DNA from: Terriglobales bacterium
GTDB taxonomy: Bacteria; Acidobacteriota; Terriglobia; Terriglobales; Acidobacteriaceae
DNA: 64,000 nt
Reading direction: 5' to 3'
Assembly: GCA_025936825.1 (NCBI GenBank)
Contig: JAICSO010000017.1
Coordinates: 1-64,000, forward strand
Part shown: in pieces, positions 16,032-23,474 of the stretch
Numbering within the stretch: the first letter of the stretch is position 1
Layout of the letters: each line of letters begins with the position of its first letter
Program-made: the position numbers and the translations under genes
The notes under the pieces: generated by a model
The model's database searches: none
Told to the model about the DNA's origin: nothing
What the model saw: only the letters and a program-made list of their open reading frames with translations

Positions 16032-16661
16032 TTGGCACGTTACAAAGATGCAGTTTGTCGTCTATGCCGCCGCGAGGGCATGAAGCTGTTCCTCAAGGGG
16101 CCAAAGTGTTTTACCGATAAGTGTCCCGTCGAGAAGCGCAACTTCGCGCCCGGCCAGCATGGAAAAGATCGCAAGGCCAAGGTTGTGGGTTACGGCCTGC
16201 AACTGCGCGAGAAGCAGAAAGCCAAGCGCATCTACTTCACCCAGGAAGGCCAGTTCCGCAACTATTTCGAGAAGGCCGCGCGCTCGAAAGGCGTGACCGG
16301 CGAAATCCTCTTGCAGCAGCTTGAGCGGCGCCTCGATACCGTGGTTTACCGCATTGGCTTGGGAGTGTCGCGCCGTCAGGCCCGCCAGTTGGTTCGTCAC
16401 GGGCATGTTGCCGTCAATGGACGCAAGGTGAATATCCCTTCGTTCCAGACCAGCGTTGGCGACGAGATCACGATCCGCGAAGCCAGCCGCAAGCTGCCGA
16501 TCCTCGAGCAGGCGAAGGAATTCGCTGCGCACGGAACGTCGCCCACGTGGCTGGAGATCGATCGCGACAACTATCGCGGGAAAGTGCTGGCATTGCCCAA
16601 GCGCGAAGACATTCAGCTGCCGGTGAATGAGCAGTTGATTGTGGAACTTTACAGCAAATAG
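16032..16661 (+). CDS. rpsD: 30S ribosomal protein S4, zinc-type
   Basis: S4 is a primary 16S rRNA binder and regulates the alpha operon in several bacteria. The start is TTG at 16032, supported by AAGGAGAG (16020-16027) at good spacing. The 209-residue product has [18 protein letters not shown] near residues 9-26 plus a later Cys, a zinc-type N-terminus, and the S4 RNA-binding domain [20 protein letters not shown] (about residues 98-117). Confidence 0.96.
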   Translation: MARYKDAVCRLCRREGMKLFLKGPKCFTDKCPVEKRNFAPGQHGKDRKAKVVGYGLQLREKQKAKRIYFTQEGQFRNYFEKAARSKGVTGEILLQQLERRLDTVVYRIGLGVSRRQARQLVRHGHVAVNGRKVNIPSFQTSVGDEITIREASRKLPILEQAKEFAAHGTSPTWLEIDRDNYRGKVLALPKREDIQLPVNEQLIVELYSK

Positions 16662-16750
16662 TTTCGAGTTTCAGGTTTCAAGTTTCGAGTGTGTCTTGCT
16701 GTTGTCACACCAGGAGCACTGGAAACTCTGAAACTGGAAACTTGAAACTG
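16661..16750 (+). repeat. Heptamer-repeat hairpin, GTTTCGA dialect
   Basis: The left arm (16661-16690) reads GTTTCGA/GTTTCAG/GTTTCAA/GTTTCGA. The right arm (16721-16750) reads GAAACTC/TGAAACT/GGAAACT/TGAAACT. A 30-nt centre containing TGTTGTCACA separates them. Confidence 0.8.
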
Positions 16751-16787
16751 ATTTTTCCGGTCCACTTTTCGTGCCAGATCAGCCTTT

Positions 16788-16826
16788 CGCGGCTGTGACC
16801 TGAGTCGGACCACTCAGAGAGCCGCG
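16788..16826 (+). promoter_or_regulatory. Nested stem-loop upstream of rpoA
   Basis: CGCGGCT (16788-16794) pairs with AGCCGCG (16820-16826). Inside it CTGAGT (16800-16805) pairs with ACTCAG (16812-16817) across a 6-nt loop. The element ends 29 nt before rpoA and has no U-tract. It is unlike the heptamer hairpins. It could be a protein-binding site, for example for S4; that is inference. Confidence 0.5.
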
Positions 16827-16855
16827 ATTGAGCCATATGGCCGAAGGAGAAACAA

Positions 16856-17890
16856 ATGCTTTGGAAGGGTTTTCAAAAACCAAAACGTCTCGCAGTTGAC
16901 ACCTCAACCCTCACCGACAAGTACGGAATTTTCTGGGCGCAGCCGTTTGAACGCGGCTTCGGCACCACCATCGGTAACGCGCTTCGCCGCGTACTACTGA
17001 GTTCCATCGAAGGCGCCGCGGTCACCGCAGTGAAGATTGATGGCGTGCTGCACGAGTTTCAGTCCATCCCTGGCGTGGTCGAGGACGCGACCGACATCAT
17101 CCTCAACCTGAAACAGATTCCATTCAAGCTCAGCGGCGACGCGCCGAAGGCCATTTACCTGCGCTCGGACCAGCCCGGTGTCGTCACCTCGGGCATGATC
17201 GAAGCCGACGCTGATGTCGAAGTGCTCGACAAGGACGTTTACATCGCGACCGTCAGCGAAGGTGGACGCCTCGACATGGAAATGCGTTTAAAACGCGGCC
17301 GTGGCTACGTTTCCGCGGACAAGAATTTCGACGAGGACCTCGGCATTGGATTCATTCCGATTGATTCGGTCCACTCGCCGGTTCGCAAGTGCAATTACAC
17401 GGTGGAAGCGGCGCGTCTGGGACAGATCACGGATTACGACAAGCTTACGCTGGAAGTCTGGACGAATGGCTCGATCATCCCCGCCGACGCCATCGGCCTC
17501 GCGGCGAAGTTGCTGAAGGACCACATGAACATCTTCATCAACTTCGAAGAGGACATCGAAACCGGCACCACGACGGAAGACCGCAAGCCCGAGATCAAGA
17601 ATGAGAACTTGAACCGGTCGGTCGAGGAGCTCGAGCTTTCGGTGCGCAGCTACAACTGCTTGAAGAACGCGAACATTCAGACCATCGGCGAGCTGGTGCA
17701 GAAGACTGAAGCCGAGATGCTGAAGACGAAGAATTTTGGCCGCAAGTCGCTGAACGAGATTAAAGAAATTCTGGGCACCATGGGTCTGAGCCTGGGCATG
17801 AAGATCGACGAGCACGGCAATGCCGTACCCGGCCCGACTTCGAACCAGGTGCTGCCCGCGTCAGCGTACGGCCCGGACGATAACTACTAG
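16856..17890 (+). CDS. rpoA: RNA polymerase alpha subunit
   Basis: The alpha dimer scaffolds RNA polymerase, and its C-terminal domain binds UP elements and activators. The 344-residue product has the N-terminal assembly domain ([20 protein letters not shown], then [21 protein letters not shown] by its ends RGFGTT and LSSIEG). The alpha-CTD lies at about residues 255-320 ([19 protein letters not shown], then [12 protein letters not shown]). GAAGGAG (16842-16848) is a strong Shine-Dalgarno. Confidence 0.98.
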   Translation: MLWKGFQKPKRLAVDTSTLTDKYGIFWAQPFERGFGTTIGNALRRVLLSSIEGAAVTAVKIDGVLHEFQSIPGVVEDATDIILNLKQIPFKLSGDAPKAIYLRSDQPGVVTSGMIEADADVEVLDKDVYIATVSEGGRLDMEMRLKRGRGYVSADKNFDEDLGIGFIPIDSVHSPVRKCNYTVEAARLGQITDYDKLTLEVWTNGSIIPADAIGLAAKLLKDHMNIFINFEEDIETGTTTEDRKPEIKNENLNRSVEELELSVRSYNCLKNANIQTIGELVQKTEAEMLKTKNFGRKSLNEIKEILGTMGLSLGMKIDEHGNAVPGPTSNQVLPASAYGPDDNY

Positions 17891-17894
17891 AAAG

Positions 17895-17969
17895 CAGTTT
17901 CGGGTTTCGAGTTTCGAGCAATAACGTTGTAGCTCAGACTTGAAACTCGAAACTTGAAACTTGAAACTG
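17895..17969 (+). repeat. Heptamer-repeat hairpin, GTTTCGA dialect (rpoA-rplQ gap)
   Basis: The left arm (17895-17919) reads CAGTTTC/GGGTTTC/GAGTTTC/GAGC. The right arm (17938-17969) reads ACTTGAA/ACTCGAA/ACTTGAA/ACTTGAA/ACT. The right arm ends 8 nt before rplQ. Confidence 0.8.
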
Positions 17970-17977
17970 GGGTTCTT

Positions 17978-18487
17978 ATGCGTCACAAAGTTGCAGGATT
18001 CAAACTCGGACGTACCACATCGCATCGGCGCTCTCTGCTGCGCAACATGGTCACCTCTCTGATCATGGAAGAGCGCATTGAGACCACGGTGCCCAAGGCG
18101 AAGGCACTGCGTCCTTCCATCGAGAAGATGATCACCCTGGGCAAAAAGGGCGACCTCGCGGCACGCCGTAAGGCTGCTGCGTACGTCATGACCGACGAAG
18201 CGCTGGCCAAGCTGTTTGATACGCTCGGGCCGCGTTTTGGCGATCGCGAGGGGGGCTACACGCGTATTGTCCGAACGGGCTGGAACAAGGGCGATGGCGC
18301 CGACAAGGCATTCATCGAACTTCTCGGCAGCGAAAAGGTGCTCGACGAGAAGCGCCAAAAGCGCGCCGAAGTCCGCGCCAAAAAGGCCGAGGAAACTCGC
18401 AAGGCGATGGAAGAAGCCGAGGCCCAGCAGAAGGCCGAAGCCGAAGCGGCGGGCGCTGGCGAGGCTAAAGAAGAGAAATCGGAATAA
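17978..18487 (+). CDS. rplQ: 50S ribosomal protein L17 with acidic/basic tail
   Basis: L17 contacts several 23S domains near the tunnel exit. The ATG at 17978 ([18 protein letters not shown]) is the standard start; the frame extends upstream only through the repeat. The core runs to about residue 117 ([12 protein letters not shown]). A charged, helical-looking Lys/Glu/Ala tail of about 50 residues follows. It is the last gene of the cluster and precedes a terminator. Confidence 0.97.
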   Translation: MRHKVAGFKLGRTTSHRRSLLRNMVTSLIMEERIETTVPKAKALRPSIEKMITLGKKGDLAARRKAAAYVMTDEALAKLFDTLGPRFGDREGGYTRIVRTGWNKGDGADKAFIELLGSEKVLDEKRQKRAEVRAKKAEETRKAMEEAEAQQKAEAEAAGAGEAKEEKSE

Positions 18488-18560
18488 GCGCGAGCAGTGA
18501 GCTGCCAGGAAGATGTGTTGCTCACGCTTTAAGCTGACTTCTTACGATTAGAATCACGTG

Positions 18561-18590
18561 GCGCGGGCCCCTTGCCCGCGCTTTTGTTTT
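18561..18590 (+). terminator. Rho-independent terminator of the ribosomal cluster
   Basis: GCGCGGGC (18561-18568) and GCCCGCGC (18574-18581) form an 8-bp perfect stem with a 5-nt loop, followed by TTTTGTTTT. This is the classic intrinsic form, 73 nt after rplQ. Confidence 0.9.
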
Positions 18591-18746
18591 GCTTCGTCGG
18601 ATCAAGCTGTGCAACGGGCACAGTTTTGAGCGAAGGCAGTACCTAGATCGACGATCTGCATGAATGTGGGCCCTCCTTAGTTGCTGCTACCTGTCATACA
18701 CTGATGATCGAGTTCGTATGTGTGTAGTACCCGCGGCCCAAGCCAT

Positions 18747-20021
18747 ATGACGATCAGCAAAGCATTCACCAACCGATGCCTCGGCGATGTTGAAGTTCAT
18801 GACGTTGTGGACCAGGCAGTCGAGGTCATGCCGATCGCAGGCAAGCGCGTGCTAATCCTCATTCCTGACGGCACCCGCACCGCTCCCATCCCGCAGATGT
18901 TCCGGCTGTTTCAGGAACTGCTAAAACCGCGAGTGAAAGCGCTCGATTATCTGGTGGCGCTCGGGACGCATCCTCCCATGAACGATGCGCAGCTGAGCAA
19001 GTTGGTGGGCGCAACAGTTGTGAATGGCCGAGTCGGCGACACGCGTGTCTTCAATCACGAGTGGAGCGACCCGGCTACGTTTACGACGCTTGGCAGCATT
19101 CCTGCCGCGGAGATATCTGAACTCACAAATGGCTGGATGACTGCCGATGTGCCGGTCTCGCTGAACAAACTGATCTTTGAATACGATCACTTGATTGTCT
19201 GCGGTCCCGTATTTCCCCACGAGGTGGTTGGCTTTTCTGGTGGAAACAAATACTTCTTCCCCGGGATCGCGGGGCCGGAAATCATCAACTTCACCCACTG
19301 GCTCGGTGCGGTCATTACAAATTACGAAGTCATCGGCGCAGGATATACGCCAGTCCGCGCGGTGATCGACAAGGCTGCAGCGCTGATTCCCAAGCCAACA
19401 TGGTGCTTCGCCTTGGTGGTGGATCACGAAGGCATCAGCGGCTTGTATTTCGATACGCCACAGGAAGCCTGGAAAGCCGCCTCGGCGCTCTCGGCGCAGA
19501 AGCACATTGTGTACGTTGATAAGCCGTTTCGCCGCGTGCTGTCGGTGTTGCCAGAACTCTACGACGATCTATGGACGGGCGCGAAAGGGATGTACAAACT
19601 CGAGCCCGCCATCGCGGATGGCGGCGAAGTCGTTATCTACAGTCCGAGAATCAACGAGGTCAGCTACACCCATGGCAAGTTGATCGACCAAGTTGGATAT
19701 CACTGTCGCGACTACTTTCTGAAGCAGTGGGACCGGTTCAAGCACTATCCCGGCGGAGTGCTGGCGCACTCTACGCACGTGAAGGGGCTGGGGACCTACG
19801 ACGCTGCGAGAGGCGTTGAGCAGCCGCGCATCAATGTGACACTCGCGACTGGAATTCCCGAGGAGCGCTGCCGAAGAATCAACCTCGGATATCTCGATCC
19901 CGCCGGTGTGCGACTCGAAGATTGGAGCGGCCGTGAAGATGAAGGAATCGTGGTTATTCCAAGAGCGGGAGAACGCTTGTATCGAGTGCGAAGAATGCAA
20001 GCGGCCCAACCTGCCCGATAG
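18747..20021 (+). CDS. LarA-like nickel-pincer lactate racemase family protein
   Basis: LarA-family enzymes racemise or epimerise alpha-hydroxy acids with a nickel-pincer nucleotide cofactor. The product (about 424 residues from the ATG at 18747) shows the family pattern: IPDGTRTAP near residue 42, a GTHPPM histidine, FPHEVVGFSGGNK with the expected His and the cofactor-linked Lys, and FTHWL with another His. Specificity cannot be read from this. No larB, larC or larE cofactor genes are nearby. A GTG nine codons upstream is an alternative start. Confidence 0.8.
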   Translation: MTISKAFTNRCLGDVEVHDVVDQAVEVMPIAGKRVLILIPDGTRTAPIPQMFRLFQELLKPRVKALDYLVALGTHPPMNDAQLSKLVGATVVNGRVGDTRVFNHEWSDPATFTTLGSIPAAEISELTNGWMTADVPVSLNKLIFEYDHLIVCGPVFPHEVVGFSGGNKYFFPGIAGPEIINFTHWLGAVITNYEVIGAGYTPVRAVIDKAAALIPKPTWCFALVVDHEGISGLYFDTPQEAWKAASALSAQKHIVYVDKPFRRVLSVLPELYDDLWTGAKGMYKLEPAIADGGEVVIYSPRINEVSYTHGKLIDQVGYHCRDYFLKQWDRFKHYPGGVLAHSTHVKGLGTYDAARGVEQPRINVTLATGIPEERCRRINLGYLDPAGVRLEDWSGREDEGIVVIPRAGERLYRVRRMQAAQPAR

Positions 20022-20071
20022 TGGCGACGCAAATACTCAATCTGTGTGCTATCGAGTCGCACGCGTACATA

Positions 20072-20088
20072 TATAATTCGCGTCGATG
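20072..20088 (+). promoter_or_regulatory. Minus-10 element adjoining a start codon (possible leaderless mRNA)
   Basis: TATAAT at 20072-20077 is a perfect -10 hexamer 8 nt before the ATG at 20086, with no Shine-Dalgarno between. Transcription would start at or next to the ATG. No convincing -35 is seen. Confidence 0.45.
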
Positions 20089-21318
20089 AGCAATCCCGCT
20101 ACAGCGCAGTGGCCCAGAACCATTCCCCGGCTGGATTCTCAAGACCCATACCTGCGCATTCTCTTCATTACAATCTTCGTCCGAGACTTCGAGCGGAGCA
20201 TTCAGTTCTATGTAGGTCAACTTGGCTTCAATCTGCTCTTTGATAGCCGTGTCGGCACGGGAAGGTTTGTGGTCGTTGGTCCGCCAGACGGTAGCGCAAC
20301 GCTGTCGTTGGCCGAGGTAACACCGGGTGCAAAAGAGTACGAGTCGATTGGGCGAAGCCCGACCATTGTTTTCCTAAGTGAGAACGTCGTCGCAAAGTAT
20401 GAACAGTGGCGAGACCGAGGGGTGCATTTCAGCGAGCCACCCCATAAGCCGGTGTGGGGCGGGCTGTACGCTAGTCTGGAAGATCCGGACGGAAACTCAC
20501 TCAAATTGGTGGAATCCGATGACTTAAGCCGGAACCTCGATCGCGAACGCAAGTCGCTGGCCGAAAAGATCGCACAAGAACGGCGATCAGCTCAGGAACT
20601 GGAGTTCGCTAAACAGGTACAGGCGCGACTGTTCCCGCAAATACTTCCGCAATTGGAGTCCCTTGAATATGCCGGCGCCTGCATACAGGCTCGCGAAGTG
20701 GGAGGCGACTATTACGACTTCCTCAGTCTTGGCCCGCAACGACTCGGGCTTGTCTTGGGAGACATTTCGGGAAAGGGCATGCCGGCCGCGCTGCTAATGG
20801 CCAATCTGCAGGCGAATCTACGCAGCCAGTACGTGGGCGCATGGAAGGAACCGAAGCAGTTTCTGGAATCAGTGAACCGCCTTTTCTACCAGAACACTGT
20901 TGAGAGCGCCTACGCGACATTGTTTTTCGCGGAGTACGACGATAATGCACGTCGGGTGCGTTATGCCAATTGTGGGCATTATTCCGCCCTGTTGCTGAGG
21001 GCTGCTGGGCGTGTGGAGCGCCTCGACTCCACCAGCACAGTGCTGGGTCTATTTGACGAATGGAAGTGCGAAACCGACGAAAGGGACCTGGGGCCTGGTG
21101 ACACGCTGGTGCTGTATACCGACGGAGTCACAGAGTCGTTTGATGGTGACGGCCAGGAGTTTGGAGAAGGACGACTGATCGAAACCTTGCAGAGGAACCT
21201 TTCCTCGCGACCCCAAGAGGTGGTCTCAACGGTGGTGAACGAAGTGCGAACGTTCAGTCCACATGAGCAACACGACGATATCACGCTGATTGTCGCGAAA
21301 TGCACGGCAGGGTACTAG
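20086..21318 (+). CDS. VOC (glyoxalase-fold) domain fused to a SpoIIE-type PP2C phosphatase
   Basis: Residues about 22-148 look like a VOC/glyoxalase domain (ILFITIFVRDFERSIQFYVG, then ASLEDPDGNSLKLVE). A predicted coiled linker (residues 150-180, RERKSLAEKIAQERRSAQEL) leads to an RsbU/SpoIIE phosphatase domain at about 180-408, with REVGGDYYDF, LGDISGKGMPAAL, YANCGH, LVLYTDGVTE and HDDITLIV holding the metal-binding aspartates. Such phosphatases act on anti-sigma antagonists; here the VOC part probably senses a ligand. No partner genes are adjacent. Confidence 0.85.
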   Translation: MSNPATAQWPRTIPRLDSQDPYLRILFITIFVRDFERSIQFYVGQLGFNLLFDSRVGTGRFVVVGPPDGSATLSLAEVTPGAKEYESIGRSPTIVFLSENVVAKYEQWRDRGVHFSEPPHKPVWGGLYASLEDPDGNSLKLVESDDLSRNLDRERKSLAEKIAQERRSAQELEFAKQVQARLFPQILPQLESLEYAGACIQAREVGGDYYDFLSLGPQRLGLVLGDISGKGMPAALLMANLQANLRSQYVGAWKEPKQFLESVNRLFYQNTVESAYATLFFAEYDDNARRVRYANCGHYSALLLRAAGRVERLDSTSTVLGLFDEWKCETDERDLGPGDTLVLYTDGVTESFDGDGQEFGEGRLIETLQRNLSSRPQEVVSTVVNEVRTFSPHEQHDDITLIVAKCTAGY

Positions 21319-22091
21319 CGCACGCACCGGTTTAGAACAGCTAGACCTCCCCATTCGTGAAAAAGCACATCAGTAACAGCCGTTATCTCCTTGACGGTTC
21401 TGGGACTGCCATCTCCCGAGCCAGGATAGACGACATACGCAACTCCATGCTCAATGCCGCCGGTGCGTGGATTCGAGTTAATGCCTAGTGCGTTAGCCAA
21501 GGCGATCGATCCTTCGCCCATGGGCAAATCCGACGCGCTCTCATCGGCGACTATCGCGGCCGACATCTTGTGATTGCGAAGATTCACCACCATCGCAAAA
21601 TCCCCGAGCTTCGCGTGTTTGAATCCCTTGGGTGGAAGGACCACATAAGGGATGGTCGCGGCATCGACAAATCGACGTGGGTCATGCTCGTCTGCAATGT
21701 CCGGATCGAAAAGGGAAGTCATTGAGACGTAATAGCCCGGCGGGGGATCATCCTTGCCCTGGAGAACGGGGCGGCCGCTGGGTTTGCCTGTGGCGGTTGC
21801 TAACGCCCACCAATCACCTGGACGGCCTGCATGCTCGATCGAATCGAGTCCTAAGTGGTTGTCGGGGTGATAGGCCCTGAATGCACCGTCTGCATCGACT
21901 GCTAAACCGGACTCGAACAGAAACGCGTTCACATTGGCCGAACTGCATGACCATGCCGTAGTGCCGTGATGGCGGAAAAGACGTGTTCGGTGAGGGCTTT
22001 CCCGGCTGCTCGTCGTTTGTGAAGCAAGCGGGAGGACCATGATCAATGCCGCCGATCGAACGCAACAGCCTTCACGCGTGAAGATTAGCAC
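21315..22091 (-). CDS. Secreted GH75-like (chitosanase-type) protein
   Basis: The C-terminal 200 residues resemble family GH75 chitosanase-like proteins: FRAYHPDNHLGLDSIEHAG, PPPGYYVSMTSL, DPRRFVDAATIPYVVLP, MSAAIVADE and GEGSIALANALGI in that order. In GH75 an Asp and a Glu in the last two blocks are catalytic. I assign this from memory of the family, so it is tentative. The GTG start at 22091 yields an odd N-terminus; a short hydrophobic stretch (AALIMVLPLA) suggests export from an internal start. The 3' end overlaps the convergent phosphatase gene by 4 nt. Confidence 0.6.
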   Translation of the reverse strand: MLIFTREGCCVRSAALIMVLPLASQTTSSRESPHRTRLFRHHGTTAWSCSSANVNAFLFESGLAVDADGAFRAYHPDNHLGLDSIEHAGRPGDWWALATATGKPSGRPVLQGKDDPPPGYYVSMTSLFDPDIADEHDPRRFVDAATIPYVVLPPKGFKHAKLGDFAMVVNLRNHKMSAAIVADESASDLPMGEGSIALANALGINSNPRTGGIEHGVAYVVYPGSGDGSPRTVKEITAVTDVLFHEWGGLAVLNRCVR

Positions 22092-22167
22092 GCGGACGTC
22101 GCGGGTCGAATTCCTGAAAGAAAAAGGGCGACGCGAACGTCGCCCCAGAGACGTGCGATCGCGCTGA

Positions 22168-22653
22168 TTAGAACCGGTACACGAGACCCGTGTTCACGCG
22201 CATGTTGTTCTTGTCGGTAAAGCCGTTAAACTTCAAAACCATCCAGTCGAACTGGACCGCACGGAACACCAGACGGTGCTTTCCAAGGTCCAATCCGCCG
22301 CCGAACAACATCGCCATACCGCTGTCGCCAATGCCGGCAGCCGAAGCATGCGCGCCGCCGAACAGAGCGTGAACATAGGGCGAGAAGTTGCCCTTAGGAG
22401 CCGAGATCATCGGTCCAACGGTGTAGGTGTAGAGGCTAGTTCCAGACTTATATCCAGATCCTAGATCGCCGGTCACGCCGACGTTTTTCCAGATGTACAT
22501 ATTGGCGGCAGTGTTCCAGCCGCTGGCATGCCATCCGCCGTCGGTCGAAGTGAACTGATAACCGCCATAAACTTCAGGCAGTGGCTTTTCGCCCGCAAAC
22601 GCGAACATCGAACTCAAGCAAAGTAGCACGGCAACGCCGATTAGTTTTCGCAT
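22168..22653 (-). CDS. Small outer-membrane beta-barrel protein
   Basis: From the ATG at 22653 (preceded by AGGGGAG) the 161-residue product starts with a signal peptide (MRKLIGVAVLLCLSSMFAFA). Alternating hydrophobic strands and Gly/aromatic residues follow, ending in VNTGLVYRF, a terminal phenylalanine typical of barrel proteins. It resembles OmpW/OmpA-like small porins in general form only; no specific function can be named. It is transcribed alone, divergently from the SUF operon. Confidence 0.7.
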   Translation of the reverse strand: MRKLIGVAVLLCLSSMFAFAGEKPLPEVYGGYQFTSTDGGWHASGWNTAANMYIWKNVGVTGDLGSGYKSGTSLYTYTVGPMISAPKGNFSPYVHALFGGAHASAAGIGDSGMAMLFGGGLDLGKHRLVFRAVQFDWMVLKFNGFTDKNNMRVNTGLVYRF

Positions 22654-22907
22654 ATTCTCCCCTGTTTTCAATTCATTCGCACCCATCCCGTCCTCTTTTC
22701 GGCGTGGTCGTAAAGCCGGGGTCCGCCGTTGGTGCTCTGGCTGATCCCGAAGGTCAGGACTTTCTTTAGCAGGTGCTGGAGTCTATGTTCCGGTACGAAG
22801 CCCAAAACGGCAAGTCACCGAGGCGTGGTAACCAGCTTCAGTCTTTCGTAATAAGGCGATAGGCAACCAATTTATTTTCAGCTGCTTACAGGTTGCCGTC
22901 TGAGTGC

Positions 22908-22936
22908 TTGCGTCAGGGCGAGCACGGGGTTAAAAT
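22908..22936 (+). promoter_or_regulatory. Candidate sigma-70-type promoter of the SUF operon
   Basis: TTGCGT (22908-22913) and TAAAAT (22931-22936) are separated by exactly 17 bp. The predicted start of transcription is near 22943, just upstream of a direct repeat and 55 nt before the regulator gene. Confidence 0.55.
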
Positions 22937-22952
22937 GAATCTGTACTAAAAC

Positions 22953-22985
22953 GGTCCTATATATTAAGTACTGGACTGGTCCTAT
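22953..22985 (+). promoter_or_regulatory. Direct-repeat operator candidate of the Rrf2 regulator
   Basis: GGTCCTAT occurs at 22953-22960 and again at 22978-22985, 25 bp apart start to start, embedded in AT-rich sequence with AAGTACTGGAC between. Rrf2-type regulators often autoregulate from such sites. Position downstream of the promoter fits repression. Confidence 0.45.
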
Positions 22986-22997
22986 TTAGATCCTCGA

Positions 22998-23474
22998 ATG
23001 ATTCGACTCGGCAAATTGACGGATTATGGGCTCCTGCTGATGGCGGAGATTGCTCGGACTCCCGGCAAACTCCACACGGCTAGGGATCTCTCCGCAATCG
23101 CCAAGCTGCCGCTGCCGACGGTTAGCAAAGTTCTCAAGACACTTCTTCAGAGCAAGCTGCTGATTTCGCATCGGGGCACGCGAGGCGGATACAGCCTGGT
23201 GCGCGAGCCGCAGGCCATCTCCATCACCGAAATCATTTCGGCGCTCGAAGGTCCACTGGCGCTAACCGAATGCAGTATGACGGTTTCAGTCTGCGACCTG
23301 GAGCCGTCCTGCCCAATGAAAGACAACCAAAGAATCATCAACCAAGTTATTCACGGAGCGCTGGCGAAGGTGATGCTGTCTGACCTGATACGGCCGCTAC
23401 AAGTCACGGCAATGCGTGATGACAAGAGCGGGCTGGTCACGATCACTGGCCTGGCACCCGGGAGCATGCAATGA
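22998..23474 (+). CDS. Rrf2-family SUF system regulator
   Basis: The 158-residue product is an Rrf2/IscR-type winged-helix regulator. The helix-turn-helix spans about residues 10-60 ([13 protein letters not shown], then [17 protein letters not shown] and RGGYSL). Three cysteines in [17 protein letters not shown] (about 92-108) are placed like the Fe-S ligands of IscR relatives, so it likely senses cluster status. The gene overlaps sufB by 4 nt (ATGA), placing regulator and target in one operon. Confidence 0.9.
   Translation: MIRLGKLTDYGLLLMAEIARTPGKLHTARDLSAIAKLPLPTVSKVLKTLLQSKLLISHRGTRGGYSLVREPQAISITEIISALEGPLALTECSMTVSVCDLEPSCPMKDNQRIINQVIHGALAKVMLSDLIRPLQVTAMRDDKSGLVTITGLAPGSMQ

Larger units (their letters stand above)
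22654..22997. other. Divergent intergenic region between the barrel gene and the SUF regulator
   Basis: No gene is seen. The minus-strand half (22654-22860) would be a long leader with several stems, for example CTGACC-TTCG-GG(A)TCAG around 22742-22758 and CGGCG...CGCCG around 22703-22731. The plus-strand half holds the SUF promoter and operator candidates listed next. Confidence 0.5.

Noticed and set aside
644-17969. Reading the heptamer arrays as a CRISPR or satellite array
   Set aside because: There are no constant repeats with unique spacers, units are 7 nt and degenerate, and arrays are confined to gaps of one operon.
644-17969. Reading the heptamer hairpins as intrinsic terminators
   Set aside because: They lack U-tracts and lie between essential genes that must be cotranscribed; the only clear terminator in the cluster is at 18561-18590.
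22654-22860. A c-di-GMP-I riboswitch on the minus strand
   Set aside because: Stems are present, but the conserved AGGGCAAACC and GACGCAAAGCC segments are not found.
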